Assembly: GCF_000712975.1 (NCBI RefSeq)
Contig: NZ_JHQL01000002.1
Coordinates: 62,001-126,000 of the forward strand
Reading direction: 5' to 3'
DNA: 64,000 nucleotides
Source of the DNA: Vreelandella neptunia
GTDB lineage: Bacteria; Pseudomonadota; Gammaproteobacteria; Pseudomonadales; Halomonadaceae
Positions 20,992 to 29,542 of this stretch are shown here, piece by piece (position 1 is the stretch's first letter; the number at the start of each line of letters is the position of its first letter). The position numbers and the translations under genes were made by a program. The notes beneath the pieces were generated by a model. That model made no database searches. It worked only from the letters and a program-made list of their open reading frames with translations, and was not told where the DNA came from.

Positions 20992-21377
20992 TGGAGCGGT
21001 TTCCGGATATCGAAGTGTACTTGGCGAGCGTAACGATAGACGACATCAATACATGGCTACGCGACGCCCTCAACGCACCACCGCTTAGCCCCGCGGGCAA
21101 AGGCAAATGGAAAACCCGCGGGCACTACCAGGGCGACGCGGTACCAGTATTACTCGTGGATAAAGCTGCCGATGGCTTTGCCAGCCTATGGTTCGATAGC
21201 CAACACACCCCGTGGCGTACCGACCAAGAGTGCGCTCAGCACGCTGCAGAAGCTTTGCAAACGGAAGTACGTTGCTCGCTAGGTGGCTGGCACCCAGGCG
21301 ATGATCCCGACCGCTTCTGGCAAGTATTGCCTGGCGGCCAGGAAAAAGCTATTGAATGGCCCGATTCAGGTCGTTAA
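20988..21377 (+). CDS. Conserved small protein of unknown function, last gene of dap operon
   Basis: 129 residues, not a family I can name. Its ATG overlaps the dapE TGA (ATGA), so it is almost certainly translationally coupled. It is soluble, with no signal or membrane segment. Visible features are a conserved-looking [20 protein letters not shown]-terminus, a central [27 protein letters not shown] stretch and many Trp residues ([24 protein letters not shown]). No catalytic motif is evident. A strong terminator starts 3 bp after the stop, marking the operon end. Confidence 0.85.
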   Translation: MMERFPDIEVYLASVTIDDINTWLRDALNAPPLSPAGKGKWKTRGHYQGDAVPVLLVDKAADGFASLWFDSQHTPWRTDQECAQHAAEALQTEVRCSLGGWHPGDDPDRFWQVLPGGQEKAIEWPDSGR

Positions 21378-21380
21378 ACG

Positions 21381-21413
21381 CACAAGACCCCGCATTGCGG
21401 GGTCTTGTGTTTT
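21381..21413 (+). terminator. Rho-independent terminator of the dap operon
   Basis: CACAAGACCCCGC, a two-base loop and GCGGGGTCTTGTG followed by TTTT: a perfect 13-bp stem. Just downstream (21417-21433) is a second small perfect stem, CGCTGGC/GCCAGCG with a 3-base loop, that lacks a U-tract. Confidence 0.92.
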
Positions 21414-21478
21414 AGTCGCTGGCGACGCCAGCGTTATTCAATAAAAGCGACGTCTAAATACAAACGATTTAATAAAAG

Positions 21479-22027
21479 CTACTCAATGATACTGACATCA
21501 TCCGCCTGCAGACCACGGTCGTTTTTAATCACGTGATAACGGACAATTTGACCTTCGGCAAGCATACGTGGACCACGACCCCGGATCGCACGAAAGTGCA
21601 CAAACACATCCTCGCCATTATCCCGGGTAATAAAGCCGTAACCTTTATTGGTATTAAACCACTTCACCTCACCCTCTTCACGCCCATCATTGGGGTCGAT
21701 GATATCTTCCTCTTCTTCATCATCGTCTTCCATCTCAGGAGCCGCTTGAGGCTGACGTGGAGCAGGCTTAGTACGCGCAACATCCGCTTTTACTACCATT
21801 GGCGGAGCCAAAGCAGCAGCGGCTAACGTGCCAATAAACAGCGCGATAAAACACCCTAGAGCAGCAGCAATATAAACGCCACTAGCGCCGCTAATAGCAA
21901 GCTCAGCTAGCCACTGCTCAGCAAGTGGGGCATTTGTTAAATGAACAATCCCCGCCAAAAGAAGTGGCGTGGGGGCGGCAAGTAAAACACTGATGAAGAA
22001 ACAGCGAAAAACAACTTTTGGATTCAT
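21479..22027 (-). CDS. Membrane-anchored cold-shock-domain protein
   Basis: 182 residues. Two hydrophobic segments at about 6-27 and 44-78 ([20 protein letters not shown]...) are followed by a Pro-rich linker, a highly acidic stretch ([18 protein letters not shown]) and a C-terminal cold-shock domain (about 116-182). The domain has [15 protein letters not shown] (RNP1 GYGFI) and DVFVHFRAI (RNP2 VFVHF), the nucleic-acid-binding aromatic set. A CSD alone is about 70 residues, so the N-terminal half is extra and would tether an RNA/ssDNA-binding domain to the inner-membrane face. Function is inference; no neighbour explains it. Confidence 0.88.
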   Translation of the reverse strand: MNPKVVFRCFFISVLLAAPTPLLLAGIVHLTNAPLAEQWLAELAISGASGVYIAAALGCFIALFIGTLAAAALAPPMVVKADVARTKPAPRQPQAAPEMEDDDEEEEDIIDPNDGREEGEVKWFNTNKGYGFITRDNGEDVFVHFRAIRGRGPRMLAEGQIVRYHVIKNDRGLQADDVSIIE

Positions 22028-22151
22028 AGATGATAAAAGCTCTCTTGTTGTATGGGTAACAGACGAAGGACAATACTCGGCCAGCTAGGCCCATTCCTAA
22101 CCGTACCGAGCATACTACATACTATCTACTACATAAGGTGACGATGTTATC

Positions 22152-22400
22152 ATGACAAACGAATTATCGCCTGCTGAGCTAACTCAACTTCTTGAATCTT
22201 TAGAGAGTCGACTGGCTTACCAGGAACACTGGTTAGACACCCTTGACCAGGCGGTTGCCCAGCAAGAACGTCGTCTAGAAAAGCTGGAGCAGCTAAGTAC
22301 ACTGATGCGTGACCGCTTACGCGAGCAATATCAGGCGCTTCAGGCAGGTGATTCGCAGGGGGATACTCGCCCAGAAGACGACATACCCCCTCACTATTAG
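22152..22400 (+). CDS. slyX: SlyX family protein
   Basis: 82 residues, a predicted coiled coil: LESLESRLAYQEHWLDTLDQ, then QERRLEKLEQLSTLMRDRL, ending in the family's PPHY motif (DIPPHY). Role unknown; SlyX is named only from a phage-lysis link in E. coli. The stop codon lies inside the first unit of a 15-bp tandem repeat. Confidence 0.93.
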   Translation: MTNELSPAELTQLLESLESRLAYQEHWLDTLDQAVAQQERRLEKLEQLSTLMRDRLREQYQALQAGDSQGDTRPEDDIPPHY

Positions 22401-22439
22401 TACTAATTCTATTAGTACTAACTCTATTAGCACTAACTC
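22395..22439. repeat. Three tandem 15-bp repeats over the slyX stop codon
   Basis: Units TATTAGTACTAATTC, TATTAGTACTAACTC and TATTAGCACTAACTC, each differing by one base from the next. The first includes the slyX terminal Tyr-stop codons. Confidence 0.9.
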
Positions 22440-22484
22440 TCGGTTACTCGCAGTAACAACTACTACTAATTGACGTCCTGATTA

Positions 22485-23600
22485 TCATGCCACCGCGCTT
22501 GCTGGGTCGATGCTCTTGAGTCCAAAAGCATCGGCAACGGCCTGATAAGTCACTTGGCCATTGTGAACGTTAAGCCCTGGTAGGAAGTGTGGGTCGTCTT
22601 TAAGCGCCTGTTGCCAGCCTTTATCAGCCAGCGCCAGCACAAACGGCAAGGTGGCATTGGTAAGCCCCAACGTAGATGTACGCGCTACCGCTCCAGGCAT
22701 ATTAGCTACGCAGTAATGCACGATGCCGTCCACGATATAGGTCGGCTCGGCATGCGTTGTGGGTTTGCTGGTTTCAAAGCAACCGCCCTGGTCGATAGCG
22801 ACGTCTACCAGCACACTACCCGGCTTCATATCCGCTAGCATGGCCCGGGTAATCAGCTTAGGCGCAGCGGCACCGGGGATAAGCACGGCGCCAATAATCA
22901 TATCGGACTCTTTTACCGCCTGATCAAGGGCGTCCGCCGTTGAGTACACGGTTTTGATGCGTCCCTGATAACGGTCGTCCAGCACTTCCAAGCGAGCAAT
23001 CGACTTATCTAGAATAGTCACTTCAGCTCCCAATCCTAGCGCCATACGGGCGGCATTTTCACCGACCACACCACCGCCAATCACGGTTACTTTACCCGGC
23101 GCAACGCCTGGCACACCTGGCAATAGCACGCCAGAGCCCCCCTGAGCTTTTTCCAGGCTATGCGCGCCCGCCTGAACTGCCATGCGTCCGGCTACCGTGC
23201 TCATCGGCGCTAGCAGCGGTAAGCCTCCTTTTGCATCGGTGATGGTTTCATAAGCAATGCAGGTAGCACCACTGGCCATCAGTCCTTGTGTTAATTTTTC
23301 CTCCGCAGCCAAGTGCAGGTAGGTGAATAGCGTCTGATTGGCTGTTAGACGCGCCACTTCTTCGGCTTGTGGTTCTTTAACTTTGAGAATCAGCTCGGCG
23401 CTTTGCCACAGCGCGTCTACATTTGCCTCTACTTTAGCGCCAGCGGCTTCATAGTCTCTGTCGTTAAACCCTGCGCCTTCTCCTGCAGCAGCCTGCACGC
23501 TGACCGAGTGGCCGCGCCCCACAAGTTCCCGCGCACCTGTCGGGGTGAGCGCCACTCGATATTCGTGATTTTTAATTTCTTTTGGAACGGCGATTTTCAT
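22485..23600 (-). CDS. ald: Alanine dehydrogenase
   Basis: NAD-dependent interconversion of L-alanine with pyruvate and ammonia. 371 residues, the family length. [20 protein letters not shown] is the canonical N-terminus, [14 protein letters not shown] is a signature, and the NAD-binding [20 protein letters not shown] lies mid-protein, with [16 protein letters not shown] near the C-terminus. A longer frame opens at 23642, but GAAGGAG lies 6 bases before the ATG at 23600. It could supply alanine/pyruvate for transaminations in the neighbouring amine-catabolic genes. Confidence 0.97.
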   Translation of the reverse strand: MKIAVPKEIKNHEYRVALTPTGARELVGRGHSVSVQAAAGEGAGFNDRDYEAAGAKVEANVDALWQSAELILKVKEPQAEEVARLTANQTLFTYLHLAAEEKLTQGLMASGATCIAYETITDAKGGLPLLAPMSTVAGRMAVQAGAHSLEKAQGGSGVLLPGVPGVAPGKVTVIGGGVVGENAARMALGLGAEVTILDKSIARLEVLDDRYQGRIKTVYSTADALDQAVKESDMIIGAVLIPGAAAPKLITRAMLADMKPGSVLVDVAIDQGGCFETSKPTTHAEPTYIVDGIVHYCVANMPGAVARTSTLGLTNATLPFVLALADKGWQQALKDDPHFLPGLNVHNGQVTYQAVADAFGLKSIDPASAVA

Positions 23601-23685
23601 TGGCGTTCTCCTTCTCGATTGTTTGTTAGCGCTGTTAAGCAAATTACAGCACAGCAGGCGCTAGCCACCACCCCAAGCAAGAAAA

Positions 23686-23712
23686 ACAAAAAAAACGCCG
23701 GCTAAGGCGTTT
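23686..23712 (-). terminator. Terminator downstream of the decayed gene
   Basis: On the minus strand AACGCC, a short loop and GGCGTT are followed by a run of eight T. It follows the minus-strand pseudogene and precedes ald, so it probably ended that gene's transcript. Confidence 0.75.
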
Positions 23713-23765
23713 GTTAAGAGAAGAATCTAGCGTTTAACGGAAATCAGCGAAAAAATCGACGGCAT

Positions 23766-24180
23766 TTACCATGGCTTTGTTAGGGGGCGTATCAAAGACT
23801 GCTCGTCGCGCCATTAGCCTTGGAAGCGAATCGGTTGAGTGACGCCGTGTACGGCGCGCTGTTTTGTGGACGTGCTGCCCAGTCGCCGGGCTTACCGAGC
23901 CAGCAGGGTTGCCCGTTGAGCGCTGTCGATCACCCGTACCAACAGGCCTGCTTCCCAGTGATACGGGGAGGTATAGCCATTGCGGTAGCGCTCTTCAATC
24001 AGTCGCCAGGTGTTGACGATTGTCTCATCATTACCGCGTAAACATGACATCCAGGTGTTCAGCAAACAGAACGTAACGCATCCACTGTTGCCGTGGCTCG
24101 CGCTCAGCTTGCATCAGCTGGGCTACTACCTAGCCGGGCACATCGACAAATGTTAAGCCAAGCTGAATCTCGTGCTTCAG
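23766..24180 (-). pseudogene. Decayed gene of unrecognised family
   Basis: This stretch between ald and gabT has no intact gene, but the minus strand still reads as protein in pieces. After an AAGGA ribosome site comes CTG where an ATG would fit, then KHEIQLGLTFVDVPG, a TAG, VVAQLMQAEREPRQQWMRYV and LFAEHLDVMF. A one-base frameshift near 24045 leads to GNDETIVNTWRLIEERYRNG, YTSPYHWEAGLLVRVIDSAQ and RATLLAR, then TAA and more Arg-rich sequence with a further TAA. Lost start, several stops and a shift mark it as dead. The original was about 140 residues. I do not recognise the family. A matching terminator lies downstream. Confidence 0.6.
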
Positions 24181-24259
24181 TTAAACGTCCTTCCTGCCGC
24201 CTTTTTGGCCCCCTAATTGCTCACCTGCCAAACGTTCTTTCTTGACCAGAAATAAACCT

Positions 24260-25537
24260 TTAGCTAAGCGCTTCCAGAGACTGCTCGATAATACTTAAGC
24301 CCTCTTCCAACACCGTAGAAGAAACCGTTAGCGGCACCAGAATGCGGATGCTGTTGCCGTAGAAGCCACAAGAAAGCAGGATCAGGCCTTTCTCACGGGC
24401 TTTGGCACAAAGCGCTCCGGTCATCTGAGTATCCGGCTTGCCTTCGCTGTTGAGCAGTTCGAAGGCTGCCATGGCACCGAGCTGGCGGCCGTGGGCGACG
24501 GCGGGGAAGCGTTCTTCCCACACGGCAAAGCGCTCGGCCAGCATTTTGCCCATCTGTTCGCTGCGCGCCAGGATATTTTCTTCTTCGATCACCTCGATGA
24601 CCGCCAGCGCCGCTGCGCAGGAGAGCGGGTTGCCGCTGTAAGTGCCGCCCAGGGAATTGGGGCCAGAGGCGTCCATCACTTCGGCACTACCCACAACCGC
24701 CGATAGCGGCATGCCGTTCGCCAGGCTCTTGGCGGTGGTGAGGATGTCCGCTTCAATACCGCTATGTTCGAGCGCAAACAGCTTGCCGGTACGGGCAAAG
24801 CCGGACTGCACTTCATCGGCGATCAGCAGAATACCGTGCTCGTCACACAGCGCACGCAACGCTTTCAGGTAATCCGGTGAGGCGATGTAGAAACCGCCCT
24901 CGCCCTGTACGGGTTCAATCACGATGGCCGCTGTGCGATGCGGGGCAATATCGGTTTTGAACAGCGTGCGAATGGCGTCTAACGACGCTTCTTCGCTGAT
25001 ACCGTGCAGCGGGTTGGGGAACGGCGCGCGGAAAACATCACCCGGCATAGGGCCGAAGTCGTTCTTATAGGGCAGTACCTTGCCGGTCATGGCCAGCGTC
25101 ATCATGGTACGGCCGTGGAAAGCACCGTCGAAAGTGATAATGCCTGTACGGCCAGTCGCCGCGCGGGCAATCTTCACGGCGTTTTCCAGCGCTTCCGCAC
25201 CGGTATTCACCAGCATTGCTTTACGCTCGGGGCCACGCACCGGCGTCAGTTCACAAAGTTTTTGGCACAGCTGCACGTAAGGGGCGTAGGAGATCACCGC
25301 CGCACTGGTGTGCATGACTTTTTTAAGCTGCGCTTCTACCGCTGCGACAATTTTCGGGTGGCGATGGCCCAGGTTGAGCACACCAATGCCGCCCGCGAAG
25401 TCGATCCAACGGTTGCCGTCGGCATCCCACAACTCGGCGTTTTCAGCGTGCTCGGCAAACTGGGTTGTCGGCGTGGCGGCACCGTTGGCCACGTAGCGGT
25501 TTTTTAGTTCGTTCAATTCTTGGTTATTCATCATCAT
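24260..25537 (-). CDS. gabT: 4-aminobutyrate-2-oxoglutarate transaminase GabT
   Basis: Converts GABA plus 2-oxoglutarate to succinate semialdehyde and glutamate. 425 residues, class III aminotransferase. PLP lysine Lys270 in LTTAKSLANGMPLSAVVG; NTGAEALENAVKIARA, FDGAFHGRTMMTLAMTGK and LLIADEVQSGFARTGK are class motifs. An AAGGAAA ribosome site precedes three consecutive ATG codons. It starts 5 bases after the gabD stop, forming a gabD-gabT operon. Confidence 0.96.
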   Translation of the reverse strand: MMMNNQELNELKNRYVANGAATPTTQFAEHAENAELWDADGNRWIDFAGGIGVLNLGHRHPKIVAAVEAQLKKVMHTSAAVISYAPYVQLCQKLCELTPVRGPERKAMLVNTGAEALENAVKIARAATGRTGIITFDGAFHGRTMMTLAMTGKVLPYKNDFGPMPGDVFRAPFPNPLHGISEEASLDAIRTLFKTDIAPHRTAAIVIEPVQGEGGFYIASPDYLKALRALCDEHGILLIADEVQSGFARTGKLFALEHSGIEADILTTAKSLANGMPLSAVVGSAEVMDASGPNSLGGTYSGNPLSCAAALAVIEVIEEENILARSEQMGKMLAERFAVWEERFPAVAHGRQLGAMAAFELLNSEGKPDTQMTGALCAKAREKGLILLSCGFYGNSIRILVPLTVSSTVLEEGLSIIEQSLEALS

Positions 25538-25542
25538 TTTCC

Positions 25543-26994
25543 TTATAGACCGCCAACGCAGACGTACTTCAGCTCAGTAAACTCATCCAACCCGTGATGG
25601 GATCCTTCACGCCCCAACCCGGACTCTTTCACGCCGCCAAACGGCGCTAGTTCGGTAGAAATCAGTCCTTCATTAACGCCAACCATGCCGTATTCCAACT
25701 GCTCCATGGTGTGCCAGATGCGGCGGTAACCCGTGGCGTAGAAGTAAGCTGCCAAGCCAAACGGCGTATCGTTGGCCATGGCAATCGCTTCTTCATCACG
25801 CTGGAAACGGAATATGGGAGCCACTGGGCCGAAGGTTTCTTCATCGGCCACTGCCATCTGGGTGGTGACGTCAGCAAGCACCGTGGGCGTGAAGAAACGC
25901 TCGCCTGCCGCGTGGGGCTTGCCACCGCAGAGCAGTCGCGCGCCTTGATTCACCGCGTCGTCTACGTGACGCTGCACTTTTTCCACCGCTGCTTGGTTAA
26001 TCAACGGGCCGATGGTGCTGCCTTGTGTTAAACCATCGCCGACCTTCAGCGCGCTAACACGCTCGGTCAGCTTGCTGACGAACGCATCGTAAACGCCATC
26101 CTGTACCAGGAAGCGGTTAGTACACACGCAGGTTTGCCCGGCGTTACGGAATTTTGAGGCAATCGCCCCTTCTACAGCGGCGTCCACATCAGCGTCATCA
26201 AAGACGATAAACGGCGCGTTGCCGCCCAGCTCCATGGCGGTTTTCTTCACTGTGCTAGCGCACTGAGCGAGCAGGTGTTTACCCACCGGGGTCGAGCCGG
26301 TAAACGAGACTTTACGCACCCGAGCGTCGGTGGTGAGCACGTCGCCAACCGCTGCCGGTTGTGAGGCGGTAATCACGTTAATGGTGCCGGCTGGAAAGCC
26401 CGCTTCTAGTGCTAGGTAAGCGGCAGCAAGCGCGGTTAACGGCGTAGCTTCCGCAGGCTTAATCACCACGGTGCAGCCTGCGGCCAAGGCCGGGGCACAC
26501 TTGCGGGTAATCATCGCTAGCGGGAAGTTCCACGGGGTAATCGCGGCTACCACGCCGACCGGCTCGCGCAGCACCAGCAGGCGCTTGTCTGCGCCGTGGC
26601 TGGGCAGGGTTTCCCCGGCCATACGCTTGGCTTCTTCAGCGAAAAACTCAATAAATGAAGCGCCGTAAGCCACTTCACCTTTAGCTTCCGTCAGTGGCTT
26701 GCCCTGCTCTAGGGTCATCAAGCGAGCTAAGTCGTCGGCATGCTCATTGATCAGCTCAAACCAGCGGCGCAGCAATGCCGAGCGCTGCTTCACTGGCGTT
26801 GCGCGCCAGGCTGGCCCAGCGGCATACGCTGCTGCCACTGCGTCGCGAGCGTCATCGGCGCCTAAGTCGGCAACGCGGGCAATCGTCTCGCCGGTAGCGG
26901 GGTTATCAACGGCAAAGGTTTTTTGGCCCTTACGCCACTCGCCACCCACCAGGGTGGGCACTGCATCGTGTAACCACTGTTCGATAAAGCTCAT
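25543..26994 (-). CDS. gabD: Succinate-semialdehyde dehydrogenase GabD
   Basis: NAD(P)-dependent oxidation of succinate semialdehyde to succinate, completing GABA degradation. 483 residues. Catalytic Glu255 in MELGGNAPFIVFDDADVD and Cys289 in NAGQTCVCTNR; the second Cys two residues later is usual in GabD and allows redox control. NAD-site PWNFPLAMITRK and FTGSTPVGK are present. An AGGAGAAGACC ribosome site precedes the ATG. First gene of gabDT, divergent from the GabR-like regulator. Confidence 0.97.
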   Translation of the reverse strand: MSFIEQWLHDAVPTLVGGEWRKGQKTFAVDNPATGETIARVADLGADDARDAVAAAYAAGPAWRATPVKQRSALLRRWFELINEHADDLARLMTLEQGKPLTEAKGEVAYGASFIEFFAEEAKRMAGETLPSHGADKRLLVLREPVGVVAAITPWNFPLAMITRKCAPALAAGCTVVIKPAEATPLTALAAAYLALEAGFPAGTINVITASQPAAVGDVLTTDARVRKVSFTGSTPVGKHLLAQCASTVKKTAMELGGNAPFIVFDDADVDAAVEGAIASKFRNAGQTCVCTNRFLVQDGVYDAFVSKLTERVSALKVGDGLTQGSTIGPLINQAAVEKVQRHVDDAVNQGARLLCGGKPHAAGERFFTPTVLADVTTQMAVADEETFGPVAPIFRFQRDEEAIAMANDTPFGLAAYFYATGYRRIWHTMEQLEYGMVGVNEGLISTELAPFGGVKESGLGREGSHHGLDEFTELKYVCVGGL

Positions 26995-27056
26995 GGTCTT
27001 CTCCTGGTCTGCAACATGATAGGCACGCTAGCAGCAATGTGTTGGCAGGCGAATGC

Positions 27057-27086
27057 ACCACTTTTGCGTTCAACCAGACCACTTTT
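27057..27086. promoter_or_regulatory. Candidate GabR operator: two direct repeats between gabD and gabR
   Basis: ACCACTTTT occurs twice, at 27057-27065 and 27078-27086, exactly 21 bp apart (two helical turns), in the 140-bp gap shared by the divergent regulator and gabDT. MocR/GabR proteins bind direct repeats spaced this way, so this is a good candidate site. Binding itself is inferred. Confidence 0.55.
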
Positions 27087-27134
27087 CTGCTTTACTAGTT
27101 AAACGCTAAGCCGCATGACAATCAGAGGATGTAA

Positions 27135-28553
27135 ATGGATCGCCAGAACGTGTTACAGCAACTTGTAAAACGCTATGCCCAGCAACCTGAGCGTTTAAGC
27201 AAACAAGTACGACTGGAGCAGGCGTTGCGACAAGCGATCACTAGGGAGTGGCCAAACCAAACTCGATTGCCATCGCACCGGCAGCTAGCAGTAACGTTGG
27301 GCGTTGCTCGACATACGCTGTCTCGTGCCATTGCGTCGCTTATTGAAGAAGGCCTACTGACGACGTTTCATGGCAAAGGCACCTGGAGTTGTAAGAAAGA
27401 AGTGTCTGCCGCGCCAACACCGCCAAGTGTTAAGCTTTCGAAACGCGCTCAGCAAGTGTTGCGCTGGCCAGGGGCGAGCACGGTGCAAAGCGGTGCCTTT
27501 GTGCCTGGCATACCGGACATCGCGCAGTTTCCAATGCGCAAGTGGCGTCAGCTTTATGCCAGCGTCACCGTGCCACAAAATGCTTTGCTGCTCTCTTACT
27601 CTACCGGCGGATATGGCCCGCTTAAGCGCGCAATCCGAGAGTTTCTGGCACGCTGGCGCAATATTCATTGTGATATTGAGCAAATCATTATCACCGACGG
27701 TACCCATAACGGCATTGAGCTATGCGCCATGGCATTAGCCGATGTAGGCGATACCGTGGCAATAGAGTCACCCTGCTACTGGGGGGCGCGCAACATATTC
27801 ACGGCGGCGGGCCTTTCGATTGAGATGCTGCCTTGGTTTCCCGATAGCGGGCACGCTTTACCGCAGACAACCGATAATATTGCGCTTGCCTATTTGACCG
27901 GCTCACATCACTACCCGCTTAGCGTGCCTACAAACGCTACGCATAAGCAGCAGTTGTGTACTGCGCTATCGCCTACTTATGTGGTTGAAGATGACTACGA
28001 ATTCACCCGAGACGATCACACTAACCTGCTGTTTGATCCACACTCGGAACGCCATTTACTAGTAGGTTCGTTCTCTAAGATGATGTTTCCCGGCCTGCGG
28101 CTTGGCTACTTGGTAGTGCCACACCACTTGGCAGGCCCGATGAATCGCTTGCGCAGCGAGTTATTTCGCGAAGGCCGTATGCTTGAACAAGCGGTATTGG
28201 CACAGTTTATGTTTGATGGTGATTTAGATGCCTGGTGCCGCCGTATTCAGCGCGACTATTTAGGCCGCCAGCAGGTGCTTCATGACCAACTCAGCTCACT
28301 GCCCAAGGTAAGCAATGTGTCTCCCCCGACTAGCGCAATTAGCTTGTGCGTTGAGTTTGCACCAGGGGTTAATGATGTGGCACTTGCCCAAGCACTGCTC
28401 AAAGAACACTTCATTGTTCGTCCGCTAAGCACGGTATGCACTAAGACAGATCCACGCGTTGGCTTGGTAATGGGCGTGGGCATGCTATCAGGGGTAACAT
28501 TAGTGCGTGAAGCACAGCGGCTGCGCCGCTGTTTAGAGTTACTGCTGCGTTAA
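27135..28553 (+). CDS. GabR-like MocR-family regulator (GntR HTH plus aminotransferase domain)
   Basis: 472 residues. The N-terminal winged-helix GntR domain (about 20-88) includes TRLPSHRQLAVTLGVARHTL and SRAIASLIEEGLLTTFHGKG. It is followed by a fold-type I aminotransferase-like effector domain with the PLP lysine retained (Lys315 in GSFSKMMFPGLRLGYLV). By analogy with GabR it would sense GABA through PLP and activate gabDT while repressing itself; divergent placement and the direct repeats in the gap support this. It could instead answer to another amine, as MocR family members vary. Confidence 0.9.
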   Translation: MDRQNVLQQLVKRYAQQPERLSKQVRLEQALRQAITREWPNQTRLPSHRQLAVTLGVARHTLSRAIASLIEEGLLTTFHGKGTWSCKKEVSAAPTPPSVKLSKRAQQVLRWPGASTVQSGAFVPGIPDIAQFPMRKWRQLYASVTVPQNALLLSYSTGGYGPLKRAIREFLARWRNIHCDIEQIIITDGTHNGIELCAMALADVGDTVAIESPCYWGARNIFTAAGLSIEMLPWFPDSGHALPQTTDNIALAYLTGSHHYPLSVPTNATHKQQLCTALSPTYVVEDDYEFTRDDHTNLLFDPHSERHLLVGSFSKMMFPGLRLGYLVVPHHLAGPMNRLRSELFREGRMLEQAVLAQFMFDGDLDAWCRRIQRDYLGRQQVLHDQLSSLPKVSNVSPPTSAISLCVEFAPGVNDVALAQALLKEHFIVRPLSTVCTKTDPRVGLVMGVGMLSGVTLVREAQRLRRCLELLLR

Positions 28554-28636
28554 GCGCAAGGTTTAGAAAGTATTAGTGGCACGCTTTAGGTCTATTGATA
28601 AAAGCGCAGCCGCAAAAACGTCTTCACTAGAACTCA

Positions 28637-28678
28637 TTTATAAGAGCTTATTTATAAGAGCTTATTTATAAAAACTTA
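28637..28678. repeat. Three tandem 14-bp repeats upstream of the lipoprotein gene
   Basis: TTTATAAGAGCTTA twice, then TTTATAAAAACTTA, ending 18 bp before the ATG. The AT-rich unit lies where a promoter or ribosome-access region would be. Confidence 0.9.
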
Positions 28679-28695
28679 TTCACAAGGATTTTGTC

Positions 28696-29391
28696 ATGCG
28701 TCGCCCTGTTGATAATTCTATCGATAAGCGTTTTAGGGTCAGGTTCTCGTTACCCTTCACGGCACTCCGCCTATTGATAGCGCTGAGCGCCATACTCGTT
28801 GTTTCAGGCTGCGCAACCTTTGCTCCTAGCCCGCCTGAAGATCAGAGCAATATTTGTGAAATCTTTCGTGAGCAGCCGAGCTGGTATGACTATGCTCGGG
28901 AATCAGAAGAGAAATGGGGCACGCCTATTGCCACGCAGATGGCGTTTATTCAGCAGGAATCTTCATTTCGCAGCCATGTGCGCCCAGACCGCAAATATTA
29001 CCTGGGCTTTATTCCCGGCCCCCGTCCTTCTTCAGCTAAAGGTTATGCCCAGGCCCAAGACCCAGTATGGGGAGAGTACCGTGACCAAGCAGGCAGTTTG
29101 ATGGCACGGCGTACGCATATGAAGCACGCCACTGATTTTATTGGTTGGTATAATCGCCGTTCTCAGCAACAGGCGGGCATTTCGCTAAGTAATCCTGAAC
29201 ACCTTTATTACGCTTACCATGAAGGCGCAGGGGGTTATCAGCGAGGCTCCTACCGCAGTAACCCCCACGTACTGCGTGCAGGCAGCCAAGTGGCAGCCCG
29301 CGCTAACCGTTATCAAGCGCAGCTCAACGCTTGCGAAGCAGAGTTTCAGTGCCGCAAGTTTTATCAAGTCTGGCCGTTTTGTCGTAGTTAA
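28696..29391 (+). CDS. Putative SLT-domain lipoprotein
   Basis: 231 residues. A signal anchor at about 22-40 ends in a lipobox (VVSGC, Cys about 39), so it is probably a lipoprotein. The rest resembles lysozyme-like lytic transglycosylases: IATQMAFIQQESSFRSHVRP carries a well-placed Glu, followed by GYAQAQDPVWGEYR and HLYYAYHEGAGGYQRGSY. These fit the E-S-F, G-x-x-Q and A-Y-N/H-E-G features of SLT enzymes. The Cys-rich C-terminus (CEAEFQCRKFYQVWPFC) could form disulfides. An AAGGA site precedes the ATG. No linked cell-wall genes; it stands alone between gabR and the PuuR-like gene. Confidence 0.8.
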   Translation: MRRPVDNSIDKRFRVRFSLPFTALRLLIALSAILVVSGCATFAPSPPEDQSNICEIFREQPSWYDYARESEEKWGTPIATQMAFIQQESSFRSHVRPDRKYYLGFIPGPRPSSAKGYAQAQDPVWGEYRDQAGSLMARRTHMKHATDFIGWYNRRSQQQAGISLSNPEHLYYAYHEGAGGYQRGSYRSNPHVLRAGSQVAARANRYQAQLNACEAEFQCRKFYQVWPFCRS

Positions 29392-29542
29392 GAGGCTCAC
29401 TCATAGCACTACTAAGTGGCGTGTAAGTGACATGGCTAATAAGTGGCACGGCATTAGTAAGCGTTGTGTTTTTGACAACACTACTTTCTGGCGTGGTAAT
29501 AGTTGGCATGGTGAAACAATAACGGTAGCCATGCCAATGATG

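Noticed and set aside
23820-24041. Plus-strand 73-codon frame between ald and gabT
   Set aside because: The opposite strand carries the better remnant of a gene with ribosome site and terminator; this frame has no such support.
25004-25507. 167-codon plus-strand open frame inside gabT
   Set aside because: Antisense to an unmistakable gene; composition (many His/Arg) is that of a reverse-strand artefact.
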